A program made the translations under genes and the position numbers. From assembly GCF_026213295.1 (NCBI RefSeq), contig NC_079417.1, forward strand, positions 9,493,511 through 9,557,510: a stretch of DNA of 64,000 nucleotides, given 5' to 3'. The notes under the pieces are model-generated. The model worked only from the letters and a program-made list of their open reading frames with translations, searched no databases and was not told the DNA's origin. Positions 25,389 through 37,867 of the stretch are shown here, one piece after another. This stretch comes from Gadus chalcogrammus. Taxonomy: Eukaryota > Chordata > Actinopteri > Gadiformes > Gadidae. Numbering within the stretch: position 1 is the stretch's first letter; each line of letters starts with the position of its first letter.

Positions 25389-26758
25389 GTCCGTCCACAC
25401 CAGAAGCGAATTGAGCGACCAAATCGCCGGAAGTCATTCACTTTCTATGGGCAAGAGCGACCAGAGCGACCAAAGCGACCAACGCTACCAGCGGCCAAAG
25501 TTGAGCGACCAGAGCGTCAAAAAGAAGTTGAAAACTTTTTAACTTTATGCAAATGACTATTATTCGCTTCAGCGACCAAACACTGACAGCCAATCGGAAT
25601 TTAGACGCTCTTCGCTTGCGTGGATCCCAGGGAACATCGGCAGGCACTTTGGTTCCTACCTACCTTTATTCACTCACTGAACAAAATCTCGGCTGAAGTA
25701 TTGATCGCGGCTGTAACTGGGCACCCGGTGTTGTACGAACCCACCCTTTTTCAGTTCAGAGATCGAAACGCCATAGTGGTTTGGATATCAAGTGATGATA
25801 AGCGGGAGTATTTATAGGCTGCATCTAGAACGTTCGTATTTAAGCGGGAATCATTATAATTTGCTCTACATGCCACCAATCTAACCAACCAATCGCGTGT
25901 AGCATGCTTTAAACAAAACCAAAAAAGTATTTGAAATTGTCACATAAACAAACTAATCGACAAGACGAGGGATAAATGACAAGGGATATATCTCTTGTCT
26001 TTTATCCCTCTATTCCCCACTATTCACGGAGCCTGAGGTGAATAATTTTTAATTAAATAGTCTAGATAGATAGATAGTCAAGTCTTTATTAATACCAAAC
26101 GACACAAATCGTCGGGAATCCATTTAGGTGGTTCGTCCCACACAGGGCAGTAGCCTAAAATACCACACAGAACAAGTCTGACTGGATAATACACACAATA
26201 CATCACATTAAAACTAGACACGCGTTGATAGATAGATAGACAGAAAGGCCTAGATAGATAGATAGATAGATAGATAGATATGTTCCATTATTTGCCTTGC
26301 GGAGCCAACCAGTCCTGTGCACGTATGCAAATTAGCCATGTGTCCCAACGTCTATTTGTTTTTAATGCGAATGAGTGCAGATCATGATTTGCAGATCCAG
26401 ATCAGTGAAACATATTTTAACTACTACAGCACGCAGGGTTTTTTGTTCTCGGTTGTAATTAGCCTACATTTTTTTTTTATATTGGGGGGAATCACTGTCC
26501 TACTTGTTGTCGAAGCACTTTATCGAACAAGCAAAACCGTCTCGGCAATATGGCCAAGGTATATGGGAGAGTTCACTATTTGATGTGGCTGTCTGTAGGG
26601 CCTACTAAACGCATACGGCTCCTTTAAATGCGTCTGCATAATTGAATTGTACGTCATGAGCGACTTGAGCGACCAAAGCGAACAGAAAAATTCGCAGCGA
26701 AACTTTGTGAGCGACCAGAGCGTCTTTGACGCTTTGGTCGCTCCTGGTGTGGACGTAC
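25389..26758. mobile_element. Non-autonomous TIR DNA transposon (~1.37 kb)
   Basis: The left end GTCCGTCCACACCAGAAGCG and the reverse complement of the right end (GTACGTCCACACCAGGAGCG) match at 18 of 20 positions. The flanks carry a direct repeat ACTT (25385-25388 and 26759-26762), a likely target-site duplication. Both ends are enriched in GAGCGACCAAAGCGACC-like subterminal repeats. No transposase is encoded. The interior includes TAGA tetranucleotide runs (26062-26078, 26228-26280) bracketing AAGTCTTTATTAATACCAAA, which looks like a nested retroposon fragment. The superfamily is not assigned. Confidence 0.75.
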
Positions 26759-28055
26759 ACTTGCGTCTGACCAAATTAAATAATAATCTACATTCTTAGC
26801 ATTGAAACACATGTATAGGGACCTCATTTTACAGCTGCACGTCCCGTTGATTTTACGGAGTTAATTGGATGATGTTGCATCATTTAATATGCTGCAACAT
26901 CTGGCATAAAAGTAGACGATTCCACACAGTGGAAACATAAAGCACAGAGTCCCTTTTAATGCAAAAAAAAAGAAAGGCGATTCATCTCATAAAATAAATA
27001 CAACAAACTGGAATGAAGCGGAGAAGGTACAAAGGTATAAAGAAGCTTAGGAATCCTACTGTGGAAACTTCCTGACCCGAAGCTCTGATAGACACAGTGA
27101 CGGGACAGGGACATAGTCTGCATTGCTATCCCACCTCAATAATAGAGAGATGAATGAAGTGCTATTGTGTTGAATAGGTTGGTGGGTGATGTTTTGGACC
27201 TAGGCCCTTCACAGCTGCATCTTTTTTTTTGTGAGCTGTTAATGGCCCTTTTACTGAAAGGTCAAATCCGATAATGATTTTTTTATTGTTCTTTTTGTTT
27301 TCAAGAGGATTGTGCTTTATTGGTTAACTGTTCTGATTGGGAGGTTCTGGTCAGGTCATGTCCAATAAAAGTCATGGTTAATCTAGTTGGCAAGTGTATC
27401 CTTTAAAACATGGCAGGGGAAAGCTTTATTTGGTTACTTTACTTATTCAGTTCAATTGAATGTCACAACCTTAACAAAACACACGTCTGGAACATTTTCG
27501 AGCACGCACATAACATTGAACGGCTGGGAAAAATTATTTAGAAATGTATTAATATAATAAAAAAGCCCAGGCCTTACAGATTACACCCCTTTATCCTGGT
27601 ATAATAACACTATGTCTAACGGTCAGATTTGGTACATAATTTGGTTTCTGCAAAAACTAAATGTAGACCTATTGGTCGTTTACCAAGCATCCAGCTTAAG
27701 TGAAAACTGACTCAGCCCCTCCATCTATAGTTTGAATTCTACCATTCCCCTGCACACACACATGCCTCCACTAATGTATGTCTGTGTGTTTATTCAGTGC
27801 TTATCTATTGTGTCATTTAAAATCAATTTATTCAGATCCAAGCTAAACGGTCAGCCATTCTAAGTCATGTTCTTATACATAGTGAATTCCGATTGAGCGA
27901 AGTTCATTAAGCAGTCCTTCCAAAAAAACAACTCAGTAGTTTATTGATCTTTTAGATACATGTCATTCAGGAGCCGCTGATGATCAGGCGTCTTGCTACA
28001 GCTTGACGGAGGACAGCGGGGATCTAATCTAACATGGGTCTCACGTACGTTCCAG

Positions 28056-28349
28056 GTGAAGTGTACTACACTCCAGGGACTCGCAAGATGACCCTGAAGG
28101 AGGCAGAGGAAGAGTGCAAGAAGAGAAACGCTGTGCTGGCGTCCCCAGGCCAACTCCACGCCGCCTGGAGGCAGGGCCTGGACCGATGCGACTACGGCTG
28201 GCTCTCCGACGGCAGCGCCCGGCACCCTGTGGCCATACCCAGAATGCAATGCGGCAGAGGCCTGCTGGGTGTCAGAACCATGTATCGCTACAAGAACCAA
28301 ACTGGCTTCCCGGACCCTTCTAAGAAGCTGGGAGCTTACTGTTTTGGAG
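28056..28349 (+). CDS. vcan: Versican exon 6: link module 2 of G1
   Basis: A 294-base exon after acgttccag, ending before GTACAG at 28350, phase 1 at both ends. It encodes the complete second link module: GEVYYTPGTRKMTLKEAEEE, CKKRNAVLASPGQLHAAWRQ, GLDRCDYGWLSDGSARHPVA and on through IPRMQCGRGLLGVRTMYRYK, NQTGFPDPSKKLGAYCFG. It matches human CDYGWLSDASVRHPV and GGLLGVRTLYRFENQTGFP closely. Four cysteines and the NQT sequon are conserved. With link module 1 it forms the hyaluronan-binding region. A frame that reads through the donor into the intron is not the spliced product. Confidence 0.97.
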
Positions 28350-28551
28350 GTACAGTGGTTAAGGTTTCTGTGATATTCTTATGCGACACATTTAAGGTTT
28401 CTTGGAACAGGCCCGGAATAGGGAGCAGTAGTTTTGCCTGGAACTAGGCTTTGGCCAGGCTGAACTATGATCTAATGTGGGAAAGAGTTGGCTACCCCGC
28501 CCTTGGATCCTCCGCTTCCATGCATCTCCATATACAATCACTCACACATAC

Positions 28552-28564
28552 TTACACACACACA

Positions 28565-28661
<97 letters not shown>
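28552..28661 (+). repeat. (CA)n microsatellite
   Basis: About 55 CA units, with one CAAA interruption near the start, shortly after the link-module-2 exon. Confidence 0.96.
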
Positions 28662-28663
<2 letters not shown>

Positions 28664-30507
28664 AATCAACTGTTGTTTGTCTTTGAGATGTGAGTATTTT
28701 ATGTGGTGGACTGGTCTAGAAGTCTACAGTGTCTTTCTGGTCTACTGACCTCACTTGGTTTACCCGCCTGTTGCCCTAGCGACATAATTTGGCCAAGGGG
28801 TGGGTGATATCATAATGCTAAGCCCTATGGTGTCTCTGCGCCAAATGAACCAGCTCATTTGAGAAGAAGCAACTACTAAGCTAAATAGTCCCAAGCCGTT
28901 CATATTATTTTATTGTATTTAATTATTTGAGGCTTGCTCAATCGATTCCGTAACTTTGCAACAACTCTCATTAAACTGCAAACTCAACTTCTGAAACTTG
29001 CTGTTTCAAAAACGAACTGAAGGATTTACAAATTTACAACACTACCATTTTGAGATGTTACATTTGATTGCAATGTTATTTGTGTATGCATGCAGGCATA
29101 GTGGATGGCATTTTTTTTTAGAGAGGTACAACATATTCATCTAAATTAGACATTTGCTTGAGAGAAAAAAAACGAAATGAACCATTTAAAAAAGGCCTCA
29201 GGTTACATTTTACGGTTGATCCTATGTTTATTAAAGCAGACTAATCTCTCCAAATGCCAGTGTCCCTTTGCTAATCACAGCCCTCCAGGGCAATGACAGC
29301 TGAAATAAGCCACTGACCGGAATAGCAACAGTTAGAAATACCCAACCTGTCAGCCTTTTTAGCCTCACTATCTCCCTACCTCCACGCCTTTATCCTCTCA
29401 TTTCCGCTGTCACACTTTGTCCTTCCTCTGTCACTCTCACTCGTACTTATCAGAGCAGACGGTTGGATAATGGACAAAGCTACTACTGAACGTCTAAATT
29501 CAGTCATCCTCGGTGACCTCTGACCCGCCCTTTCCATCTTAACAAATGAGGGGTTGGACAGATAAGCCCGGTTCCCCCCCGTCAGGCCAGTCGCAGCTAA
29601 CTCTGTTGGTGATAAGTCTTCACGGGGTTCAGAGGGCATAAAAACAGTCCGCCCTCACTTCCCTCCACTGTTGTGCGTTCCCCCTGCCAGCCCTCATGCT
29701 AATGTTGTATTTACTCCTGCCTAAGTGCTCCTCAAGTACCTCTCCTTGTCTTTTACTGCGACACAATTCTTCATTTCCTGGGCTCACTATGGAGGGGAAC
29801 AAAGGCATGCGGTGTAAACACAAGTCACTTAAGACCGTGCACAGCGAAGAGCGGAGAGGGGCGTGGTCCAGAGGGCAGATGAGGATAATTACTTTCTGAT
29901 TGGTCCTCGGTACTTGCCAGAAAGAAAACAAAGGCCCCAGTGACTGCAACTGCACAAAAAAAAATACAAAATAAGAAAAAAAACGTCAGTGAGATAATGC
30001 TACTTTGAACAGTACAAGGTTCTATTTTTCTTGGGAAGGAAAAAGTGGCGCACACCTTACATCAGAGATAGTCACACAGAGAAGGAGGGCCGGTGTGTAA
30101 TGGTCCACAGCTGGCGTCTGCTCTACACAATCTGACGCCACAGGGGAGTGTCCTCGCGTAACCCCTCTATACTACTGTCTATTATGGCCAGAAGTAAGAG
30201 TGAGAGAGAGAGGCAGAGGGAAGCTCTAGAAAAAGAAAGGAGAGGAAAGGATGTAGAATCGAGGGACCTTTATAGGAAGAAGTACAAAAGCTTAAGAGGG
30301 ATCTAGGTTATGCCATGAAATGGGTAACTGTGCCATTGGATACGGTCCTATGAACTCTCCATTTCATTTGGATGAGAGTGTATTGGGTTCAAGGCAGCTG
30401 ACAGTCCCAGCTGAGAAGTTGAAATCAACAGCTATCCAGATGCTGCTGGACTGCAGCAAACACACTAGTGAACTCAACTTTATTGAAAACCAACACAGTA
30501 GATTCCT

Positions 30508-30640
30508 TACAGTTAAATTAAGTTAAGTTAAGTTAAGTTAAGCTAAGTTAACTTAAGTTAATTTAAGTCCTTTATTCATCCCTTTTTAGGGGGAAATTCT
30601 TTCTCTGCTTTTGACCCATCCGGGTAGGTACAGGTTTAAT
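30508..30640. repeat. AAGTT pentanucleotide tract with retroposon-like tail
   Basis: About ten TTAAG/AAGTT units (30511-30567) are followed by TCCTTTATTCATCCC, gggggaaattc and TCTGCTTTTGACCCATCC. This resembles the antisense 3' end of teleost non-LTR retroposons (…tttattgtcccc…ggggaaattt…catttgacccatcc), which often end in short tandem repeats. Only the tail is present. Confidence 0.45.
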
Positions 30641-31261
30641 TTATGCTTTCAGTCTAAAAGTAAGAAAAAAAAATAATCTAGGCCCATGGGCATTATTAAA
30701 AGATACAATGCTGAACATAAAGAACAATTATAGCTCGCCAGAGTGACTTTAAGAGCAAGGATAGTTATTCTTCCAAACTTTGTTTTAAATAAATTATTGA
30801 AAAAGCAAAGAAACGATTTCTGGGAACCAGAGAGCAGTAGAGCTCTGGGGATTAATCGGTTAGAGTTGTTTCTCCTTTTTTCTCTCTTGTCGAATTTGTG
30901 TAACGCTGTATGGCTTTATGTCAATTCTTGTGGTTTATAAACACCACTAGGGAATGGCAAATTGTATAACGTACCATAGATATTAATGTTTGTTTGTGTT
31001 CATGCCAATTACTGTCTTTGGCGAGTATTCAACTCATTGATATGATTCAAACAGAGTCCCAGGAGTCAACTGAATTTGTCTGTTCAATAAACAATTGGTG
31101 CAATACAGTGTAGCATGGGCGGAACTTTCCCAGGCTTGTACAAATTGACAATGATCATCTCGTTTATCGGGTGCAGTGACCGTTCCTTTGTCCTTTTCTT
31201 TGGTCACTGCAGGGTGATGTACTGGGTGTATGTTGGGGTGTTTTTTGCCGGTCGCTGTGGT

Positions 31262-32495
31262 GTTGTAGGCGGTTGCTTGAGTTTTCTGGGCAGTTGCTAG
31301 GGTGTCTTGGGCAGTTGCTAGGTTTTTCTTGGGCAGTTTCTAGGGTGTCTTGGGCGGTTGCTAGGGTGTTCTGTGTTTCTTCTTGGCGTTATATGCAGTA
31401 AAGGTACGAACACACCAAACGCGTACCCCGCGTATGGATGCGTATAAAATCGGCAATTTTTCCATAGGGAACCATTGGTTTACGCGCGTATGAGCTGCGT
31501 ACATGCGTTACATGCGCTAAAGCAACATTTTACCCGCGTTAGCGGCGTATATATACGCGCGTACATATACGCGCGTACATATACGCGCGTACGCGAGGAG
31601 TTCAAAAAATTTAACTTTTTACGCTCATACACATGATGCTTAGCCGCGATAGCCAATCAGCGTGGAGCTTGACCCGACGTCACTGGCAGAGAGTAGTGAC
31701 GCTTGCACAGAAGCATACGGCTGACATCTTTCTTTATTCTGGGTGGAAATAGTAACATAGTTACGCCATTAAATGCGTTTATGGAAACATTTTTAGCGAG
31801 AAATGTCCGTTTTATTTTCATAATGTTCGCTCGGTGAATGTGAAGGATGTTTGGTTTGATAGTTATGACGAAGAGGGAACGCTCCGTTCACTTGCATGGA
31901 CAGAGTCTCTGGTTGCTAAGCAACCTCAACGTCTTGGCGGACTATTTCTCTGCTGATCAACACTACGAATGCTGGAAACACACCAGACACACCATGTGAA
32001 GTTATTTAACCAGATTATTGTTATTTATATCCGAGATTATTTAATCGAACCCGATCCAAGCTCTATCATGCACCCAAACACGGCGGCGTTTAGGTTTCCT
32101 TCCTCGGACTCCTAAATCCAGCGCAGCCACAGGCGCGTAGCTGCGTACGCAGGACAATTTTTGACACAAAATGGTCAAGCAACATTTTAGCTGCGTTACG
32201 CGCGTAAATCTTACGCGGGTACGCGTTTGGTGTGTTCGTACCTTTAGTTTGTTGTTCTGGGCGGTTGCTAGGTACTTTTGTGTGGTTGGTCAGGTGTTGT
32301 AGGCGGTTGAATTTGTGTTCTAGGTCATTGCTAGGGTGTTTGCTAGGGTGTTCTGGGTGGTTGCTAGCCTGTTCGGGGTGCTTGCTAGACAGTTTTGGCC
32401 TGTTCCTAGGGTGTTTTTTATTTATTTATTTTTTTAGGTGGTTGCTAGGGTGTTTGTGGATTCTTTTAAGGTATTCTGGGTGGTTGTTAGGGTGT
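31262..32495 (+). repeat. Minisatellite of ~21-bp units, interrupted by a transposon
   Basis: Units like GGTTGCTAGGGTGTTCTGGG recur from 31262 to about 31375 and again from 32256 to about 32495. The 31400-32245 TIR element sits between the two parts, so a single array was probably split by insertion. Units are imperfect (GCTAGGTTTTT, TTCTAGGGTGT). Confidence 0.8.
31400..32245. mobile_element. Non-autonomous TIR DNA transposon (846 bp)
   Basis: The left end starts AAAGGTACGAACACACCAAA and continues CGCGTACC. The right end is its reverse complement for about 29 bases, then one indel within a ~35-bp TIR. AGT flanks both sides (31397-31399, 32246-32248); alternatively a TA duplication is possible if the outer A is excluded. 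The interior has CpG-rich ACGCGCGTA repeats, including three ATATACGCGCGTAC units near 31550-31592. No transposase frame is present. The superfamily is not assigned. Confidence 0.82.
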
Positions 32496-33046
32496 TTCTA
32501 GGGTAAGATATGTATGTATACGTATTTATTGGTATGTTTTGGTATGTGGATCTATATCAGAGTACGTATGTGAACATATGTTTAGGTATGTTTGTGTACG
32601 AATGTATGTATACATTTTTTCATGTGCATTTATGTATGTGTAGATATGATTTTGTATGTACGTATGGGTATGTATGTTTACGTGTTACTGTTTCTATATA
32701 ATGTGTTTTATGGTATAATAACCAGCCTGTATCTGACCTCAGCTTGTTCTTGTCTGTCGTTTACACCTGTGTCCCTTTAAAGGTTGATTACAATGTGTGT
32801 GTATGGGAACCTTTTATAGTGCAGTATAATCTTGAAAGGTATGTAAACTACTGCTTCGATAGTCCATGTGAGCAATAAGCCCATCATGCTGAAGAATTGA
32901 ATGTTTAATATGTGTACATAAGCGTCAATTTGCAGAGAGTTTCTGAATCCATTTTTCTAGGTTTCAATGTTACCCAATGTAAGGACTTATTTACCTTTTC
33001 ATCTAGTAAAACGCTGTCCCTCTGTGTCTCTTTGTATTGTGATTAG

Positions 33047-34459
33047 GACGCAAAGAGGGGATCCACCAGACCTCCATTTTGGACATGTCTCTACTCGAAC
33101 TGACAACCCCCTCACCAATGCAAAAGTCATCGACCACCGGCGCCCCACCCAGCTCGACCACCACCCTGTCCCCAGTGGAGAGCAGCACCTCCACCCTCAC
33201 GCCTAGCTCTGAAACTGTAACAGCCGAGGAGGAGGAGAAGTCTGGGGAATCGTCCTCCATGTTCTCCACCAGCATGGCTCCACCTCATCCAACTCCTTCG
33301 GGCGCCGAGGTCATGGAAGAGCTCCTGGTCACCACCACCATGCCACTCTCAGCCGCCACCGAGGAGACGGAGGATGATGCCGCCTTCACCAAGACCGCCA
33401 CCCTCGCTGACAGTGTGGAAGACTCCGAAAGCGGGAATGACACCCGGACGACGGACGTGCAACGCGGGACCGTCTCTCCAGCGCCATGGGCCACATCAGA
33501 AAGCAGTCTGGGCACACACGCCACCGCCGTCTACACCCATGACACGGAAACAGAGCCCCTTTCCTGGCCCACCGAGGAACCAGACGATCATGAGGAGATT
33601 CATGTCGGCACCGTGCAACCGCACTTCCTCTTAGAGCAAGCTCCCTCCGGCACCGAACCCATGTTTGCTGTCGGGAAGACGGAGGAGACAGTCCTGGAAC
33701 CAGGGGTCCCCACGGAGATGACTGGGCTCTATGACACTCTCACGACAGACACTGCCGAAGGGACCTCAGAAGAGCTGGTCAGCTTCACTGATTCAACCAC
33801 AACAATCCCAGAGACGTATTGGCCGGACCCTCAGGATTATAGTCCAGACCCCTTGGATGAAATCGAGCTTGGGATACCCCTGGAGGGACCACCGCCATTT
33901 GAATCGTCAAAGGCTGGCCTGAAGGAGCTGACAACCCTAGAGCCAACTGTACTACCTGTGACTTTTATGTGCAACACAAGAGGAGGCACCGAGTGGGACA
34001 CAGAGGGGGACACCACCACTCAAGTGTCGCCCTCCACACCTTCATCCAGCGAGGAAGCCAGAACGCCAGCAGTTGTGTACAAGGAAGGCGACGTGACAAT
34101 CACGGCTACCATGACGACGACGACACCTCAGCCTCCGGGTGTGACGTCAAGGATGCCTCACTCCGAACACACGACCGTCCCCACTTCCAACGTCGACAGT
34201 GAACCCCCCAGCGACGATCGGGTCACGTCTGCTACAAGCGTTCGAGTGTTCGATGAGTCCCAGGCCAAGATTCCAGATTCCGGCCGGCAGGTCCTGACAG
34301 GAGATGAGGAAACAGCAACGGCTATTGATGCAGAGTACCTGATATCTTCTACCAGAGCCTCAACCCTAGAGCACCCGACACAGGCTGCAGGGTCTTTGGT
34401 GGTAGAGGGACAAACTACCCAGCTCACGACTGAAAAGCAGGAACAGGAGTTGGATGCAG
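33047..34459 (+). CDS. vcan: Versican exon 7: GAG-alpha attachment region
   Basis: A 1,413-base exon after ttgtgattag, fully open, ending before GTCAGT at 34460, phase 1 at both ends. It encodes about 471 Ser/Thr/Glu/Pro-rich residues, the first chondroitin-sulfate attachment region (spliced into V0 and V2 in tetrapods). The human GAG-alpha exon is about twice as long. Candidate attachment serines are in EEEEKSGESS, PSGAEV, SESGND, PSGTEP and DSGRQV; the first and third have the classical acidic context. A segment WPDPQDYSPDPLDEIELG resembles human WDMDDYSPSASGPLGKLDISEI, supporting homology beyond composition. The internal methionine near 33085 is not a translation start, because the exon joins in phase to link module 2. 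Alternative splicing of this exon is known in other species; nothing in the sequence shows it directly. Confidence 0.93.
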
Positions 34460-34476
34460 GTCAGTCTCATGTTAAA

Positions 34477-34479
<3 letters not shown>

Positions 34480-34523
<44 letters not shown>
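34480..34523 (+). repeat. (TA)n run just downstream of the GAG-alpha donor
   Basis: About 22 TA units starting 20 bases after the 5' splice site at 34460. Confidence 0.95.
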
Positions 34524-34525
<2 letters not shown>

Positions 34526-36864
34526 TGTTTGATAAACAAGTACTTATTTCCATATGATTTTACTTTGGTGATTTGTTACAATTCTCCTCTGTATGCTGCG
34601 TTCAAATTCTGCACCGTTGAGCAAATATGGTCAGCAGAAGAGAAAAAGAAGTAATAAGAATTCCAATATACACAAAAACATAAATATTGCAAACTGCTGT
34701 TAGATTAAGTAAATGTTCGTTTTCCTATACAAGTATCCTACTGGAAGTGCTTTAGGCATTAGTCACTGATAGAATGAAAGGGATGATAAGGTTTTTTAAT
34801 ATAATGCTGATGCTGTATTCCACTGGAATTGATGATAAGTGTATTCATTGATTTATATAGGGATATTCATTAATAGAAAAAACAACAATTATGAATATTC
34901 AAATTCAAAGGAAAGATCCTGTGATTTGAGTTCAGGCAGCACACAGAGCACAGCAGCTGTTTTGTATTTCAACATTTATTTTTTCCGTTGGTCTGAACAT
35001 CAGACCTAGCTGACACCATGATTCACCCCCTGTCCCTAAAGAGCATCTCTCGTGTTTCGAGGAAAGGAGTGGACTGAAATTGTAGGGTTTCGTGGAATGG
35101 CCTGGTAATTTGGCAATGTCTCTAGAGCATTTGGCAGGAATTGTTGCTAGTATAGACTTGCTTGTAAGGTCAGGTGATCTTGAATCACATTCTTTGCCAA
35201 GCACCTTTTCGGAGGGTAGAGCGGAACAACTGAGCATATCTATCGGGATGTGTATGTCAATGTGTAGGGATATGTCGCTTTGCTTGATGACAATCATCTA
35301 ATTAACAGGGAGAAATCTGGCCAATAATGTCTGTAAGAAATGGGTTTGTGTGTGTGTGGGGTTGAGCATCTGAAATGACTAATTTAAAAAATATGGACTG
35401 TGCATCTACGCCAATAGGAGGCCTACTGACAGCACAACCCGGCAATGGAAAAAAAGGGGTGTTGGCATTGTACCTGAGTGAGCACAGATGACTGTCTTGG
35501 GCACATTTCAGACTGGACACCACCTCATCGTTGATGTCATGGCTAGCACAGACTCTCCCCTCACTGTGAAGAGAGCCCAGGGCCACCTGGCTGTAACAAG
35601 CATGATTATAGCTTTTTATTTTACTGCCGCACAGTGTGCTGTAGAGCAGCGAAGATGTTGGAACATGTCTCCTTGACTCGGTTAGTGTGTTGGGTGCCTG
35701 CACATAGTATTTAGGTGCTGCATCGTTTGTAATTGAAGAATTAATGTTTAGAAAGTTGGCTTTCTAAATAGGGTGGGGTGTTTGTGATCAATGGAGAAAT
35801 GTGGCAATGCAGTTTTATGTACACAGTGCTAATCTATGACACATTAACGGCCTGCTGAATGTTGAAACAAAAAAGACTTGCTGACCGAATTTATTGCAGC
35901 ACCATGGGCAGAGCAGTCAACAATATTATACTTGGAGAATGGAACATTTGTTAACTGGGTGAGCCACCCCATATTTCATGAGGGAATAGAGCAGACAGAG
36001 TGCACAATGTCTCCATGACCTGAAAAAAGGGAATCCTCCCTATACAGCATGGCGCTTGGATAACCACAAAATGATGTTCTGCTCTGAGAAGACTTCTTTA
36101 GCAACACAGGCTCTGTTAAGCATGAATATGAGAGCAGGATGAGGGATGCTATACTGACACAACACCATGCTAATCTGATTCATCTCTTATTTTATTGATG
36201 GTATTTGCATGGGTGCATGTATGTGTGTGTGTGGGGGTGTGGTCCCCCCCCCTTACAGTGTATACAACTCAATCAACTGGATATACAACTGATGATCATT
36301 GTGTTGTAACATATTTGTTCCCCTAGCTACAATTATTTTGTACTTTGATGATACATTTACGCTGCATTTATATCTGACAGAGACACATCAACCCACAAAG
36401 AATCTGCATTGGTCTGGTATGTGAATGTTGTGAATGTGCACTGAGCAAGACATTTATGTCGTACATTCTCTAACGTATAGTTCCCAGGCCTGCATGGTTT
36501 TAACCAGGTGTATGTGATTTCACGGATGGGCTACTGCAGGTGTTCCCCGTCCAACCAGTAATCTTGGTGAATCACTACTTGTGGGAAGCAGAAGGTGATA
36601 CGCAGATACAGAGTGGGGAGGTACAGAGAGATCTGGTCGAATAGGGAAAAAAGGGCATAAAGGGAAAGTAGAAGGAAAAAGAAGGATGGATGGTTTAGGA
36701 AGCAAGGTTGCTTGTTTGTCGTTGTACGTAAGCAGTTGTCCGCTCCTGTTGTTGTTTGAACTGCGACATGTAAACATTAACAAACAAATGCAGCCTCGTA
36801 ATACCAGTTCACTTGCTCACATGCCGTGATGTGGACATCCGCACGCTATTTCATTTGCCAACTG

Positions 36865-36971
<107 letters not shown>

Positions 36972-37159
36972 GATGTTTCGGAGAGTTAAGTAAACCTTTG
37001 ACTCACTCCGATGAGCTGATATTATTTGTGGCGAGTAAAAACAAACAATAAAAGACGGGGAGCAGGTGAATTTGTAGTTTCCAGAAGTTAGTATTTGCGT
37101 GGGCAATGATGCTGCTCTCCGAGGGGCAGCTGAGATTGGACCGCACAGAGTGGTGTTTT

Positions 37160-37220
37160 ACGTCCCCTCAAGCTGCTTTGAGGGGACGTAGGGGGGGAGG
37201 GGGGAGGGGGGAGGGGGGAG
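37160..37220 (+). other. Perfect hairpin followed by a G-quadruplex-type tract
   Basis: ACGTCCCCTCAA (37160-37171) pairs exactly with TTGAGGGGACGT (37178-37189) around a six-base loop. It is followed immediately by four runs of six or seven G separated by single A (37191-37220), which satisfies the usual G-quadruplex pattern. Confidence 0.8.
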
Positions 37221-37867
37221 AGGACGTCTGCCTTTGCTCAGGGCCGTAACTGGGTCACAGACTCTCCATGGGGGACCTGTCCTTTCAGAGCACAGCAGGC
37301 TTTAACCTCACATAAGCCAGCATCATCAATCCTCAAGTCTGTGATGGAACCAACCGACTTGTGTAGCAGTGTTATTTTTTGCTTTGAGGCAAAACATGAG
37401 ATGGCTGTATATTATACTTTAGATATAAAGCATTGAACGAGCAGCTTAAGTCTTTTATGGTTATTTCTAGTCTCTACTCATCTTTTGCAGCATTAAATGT
37501 CTCATTGATAACTCTTAAAAAGACATGCCTTGAAAAGCTTCTTGATAGATTGGCCTCTTGATAACACTTTCGTTTTCGGGTTCTCTGAATTATGGTTTGC
37601 AGGGAGAGCTAGTGCTTGAAAATGTTGTCATTGTCAATCTTTACATGATTCTTTTTTTAACGATTTCAAATGTGCGACCTAATTTGGTCCTTAAAACATA
37701 GATAACTGATGTAGCTGATTCTTTCTGGCTTAATTTGTTATATTCTGAAACAATTATTATATATATATATATGTTATAGCCATTTACATGATAGAAACAT
37801 AATCAAATAGATGAGTCATAAAGGTCATCAAATAATTGTAACTGCTTATCCATACTCTGTGTTTTAG

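Larger units (their letters stand above)
28350..33046 (+). other. vcan: vcan intron before the GAG-alpha exon
   Basis: A 4.7-kb intron. It contains a (CA)n run (28552-28661), an AAGTT-type tract with a retroposon-like tail (30508-30640), a ~21-bp minisatellite (31262-31375 and 32256-32495) split by a TIR element (31400-32245), and a TATGT-rich stretch (32507-32690). No exon is recognised. Confidence 0.8.

Noticed and set aside
33079..34557. GAG-alpha region as a stand-alone 492-codon gene
   Set aside because: The frame begins within an exon that has a clear acceptor and joins in phase to link module 2. Its end reads through the donor at 34460 into a TA repeat.
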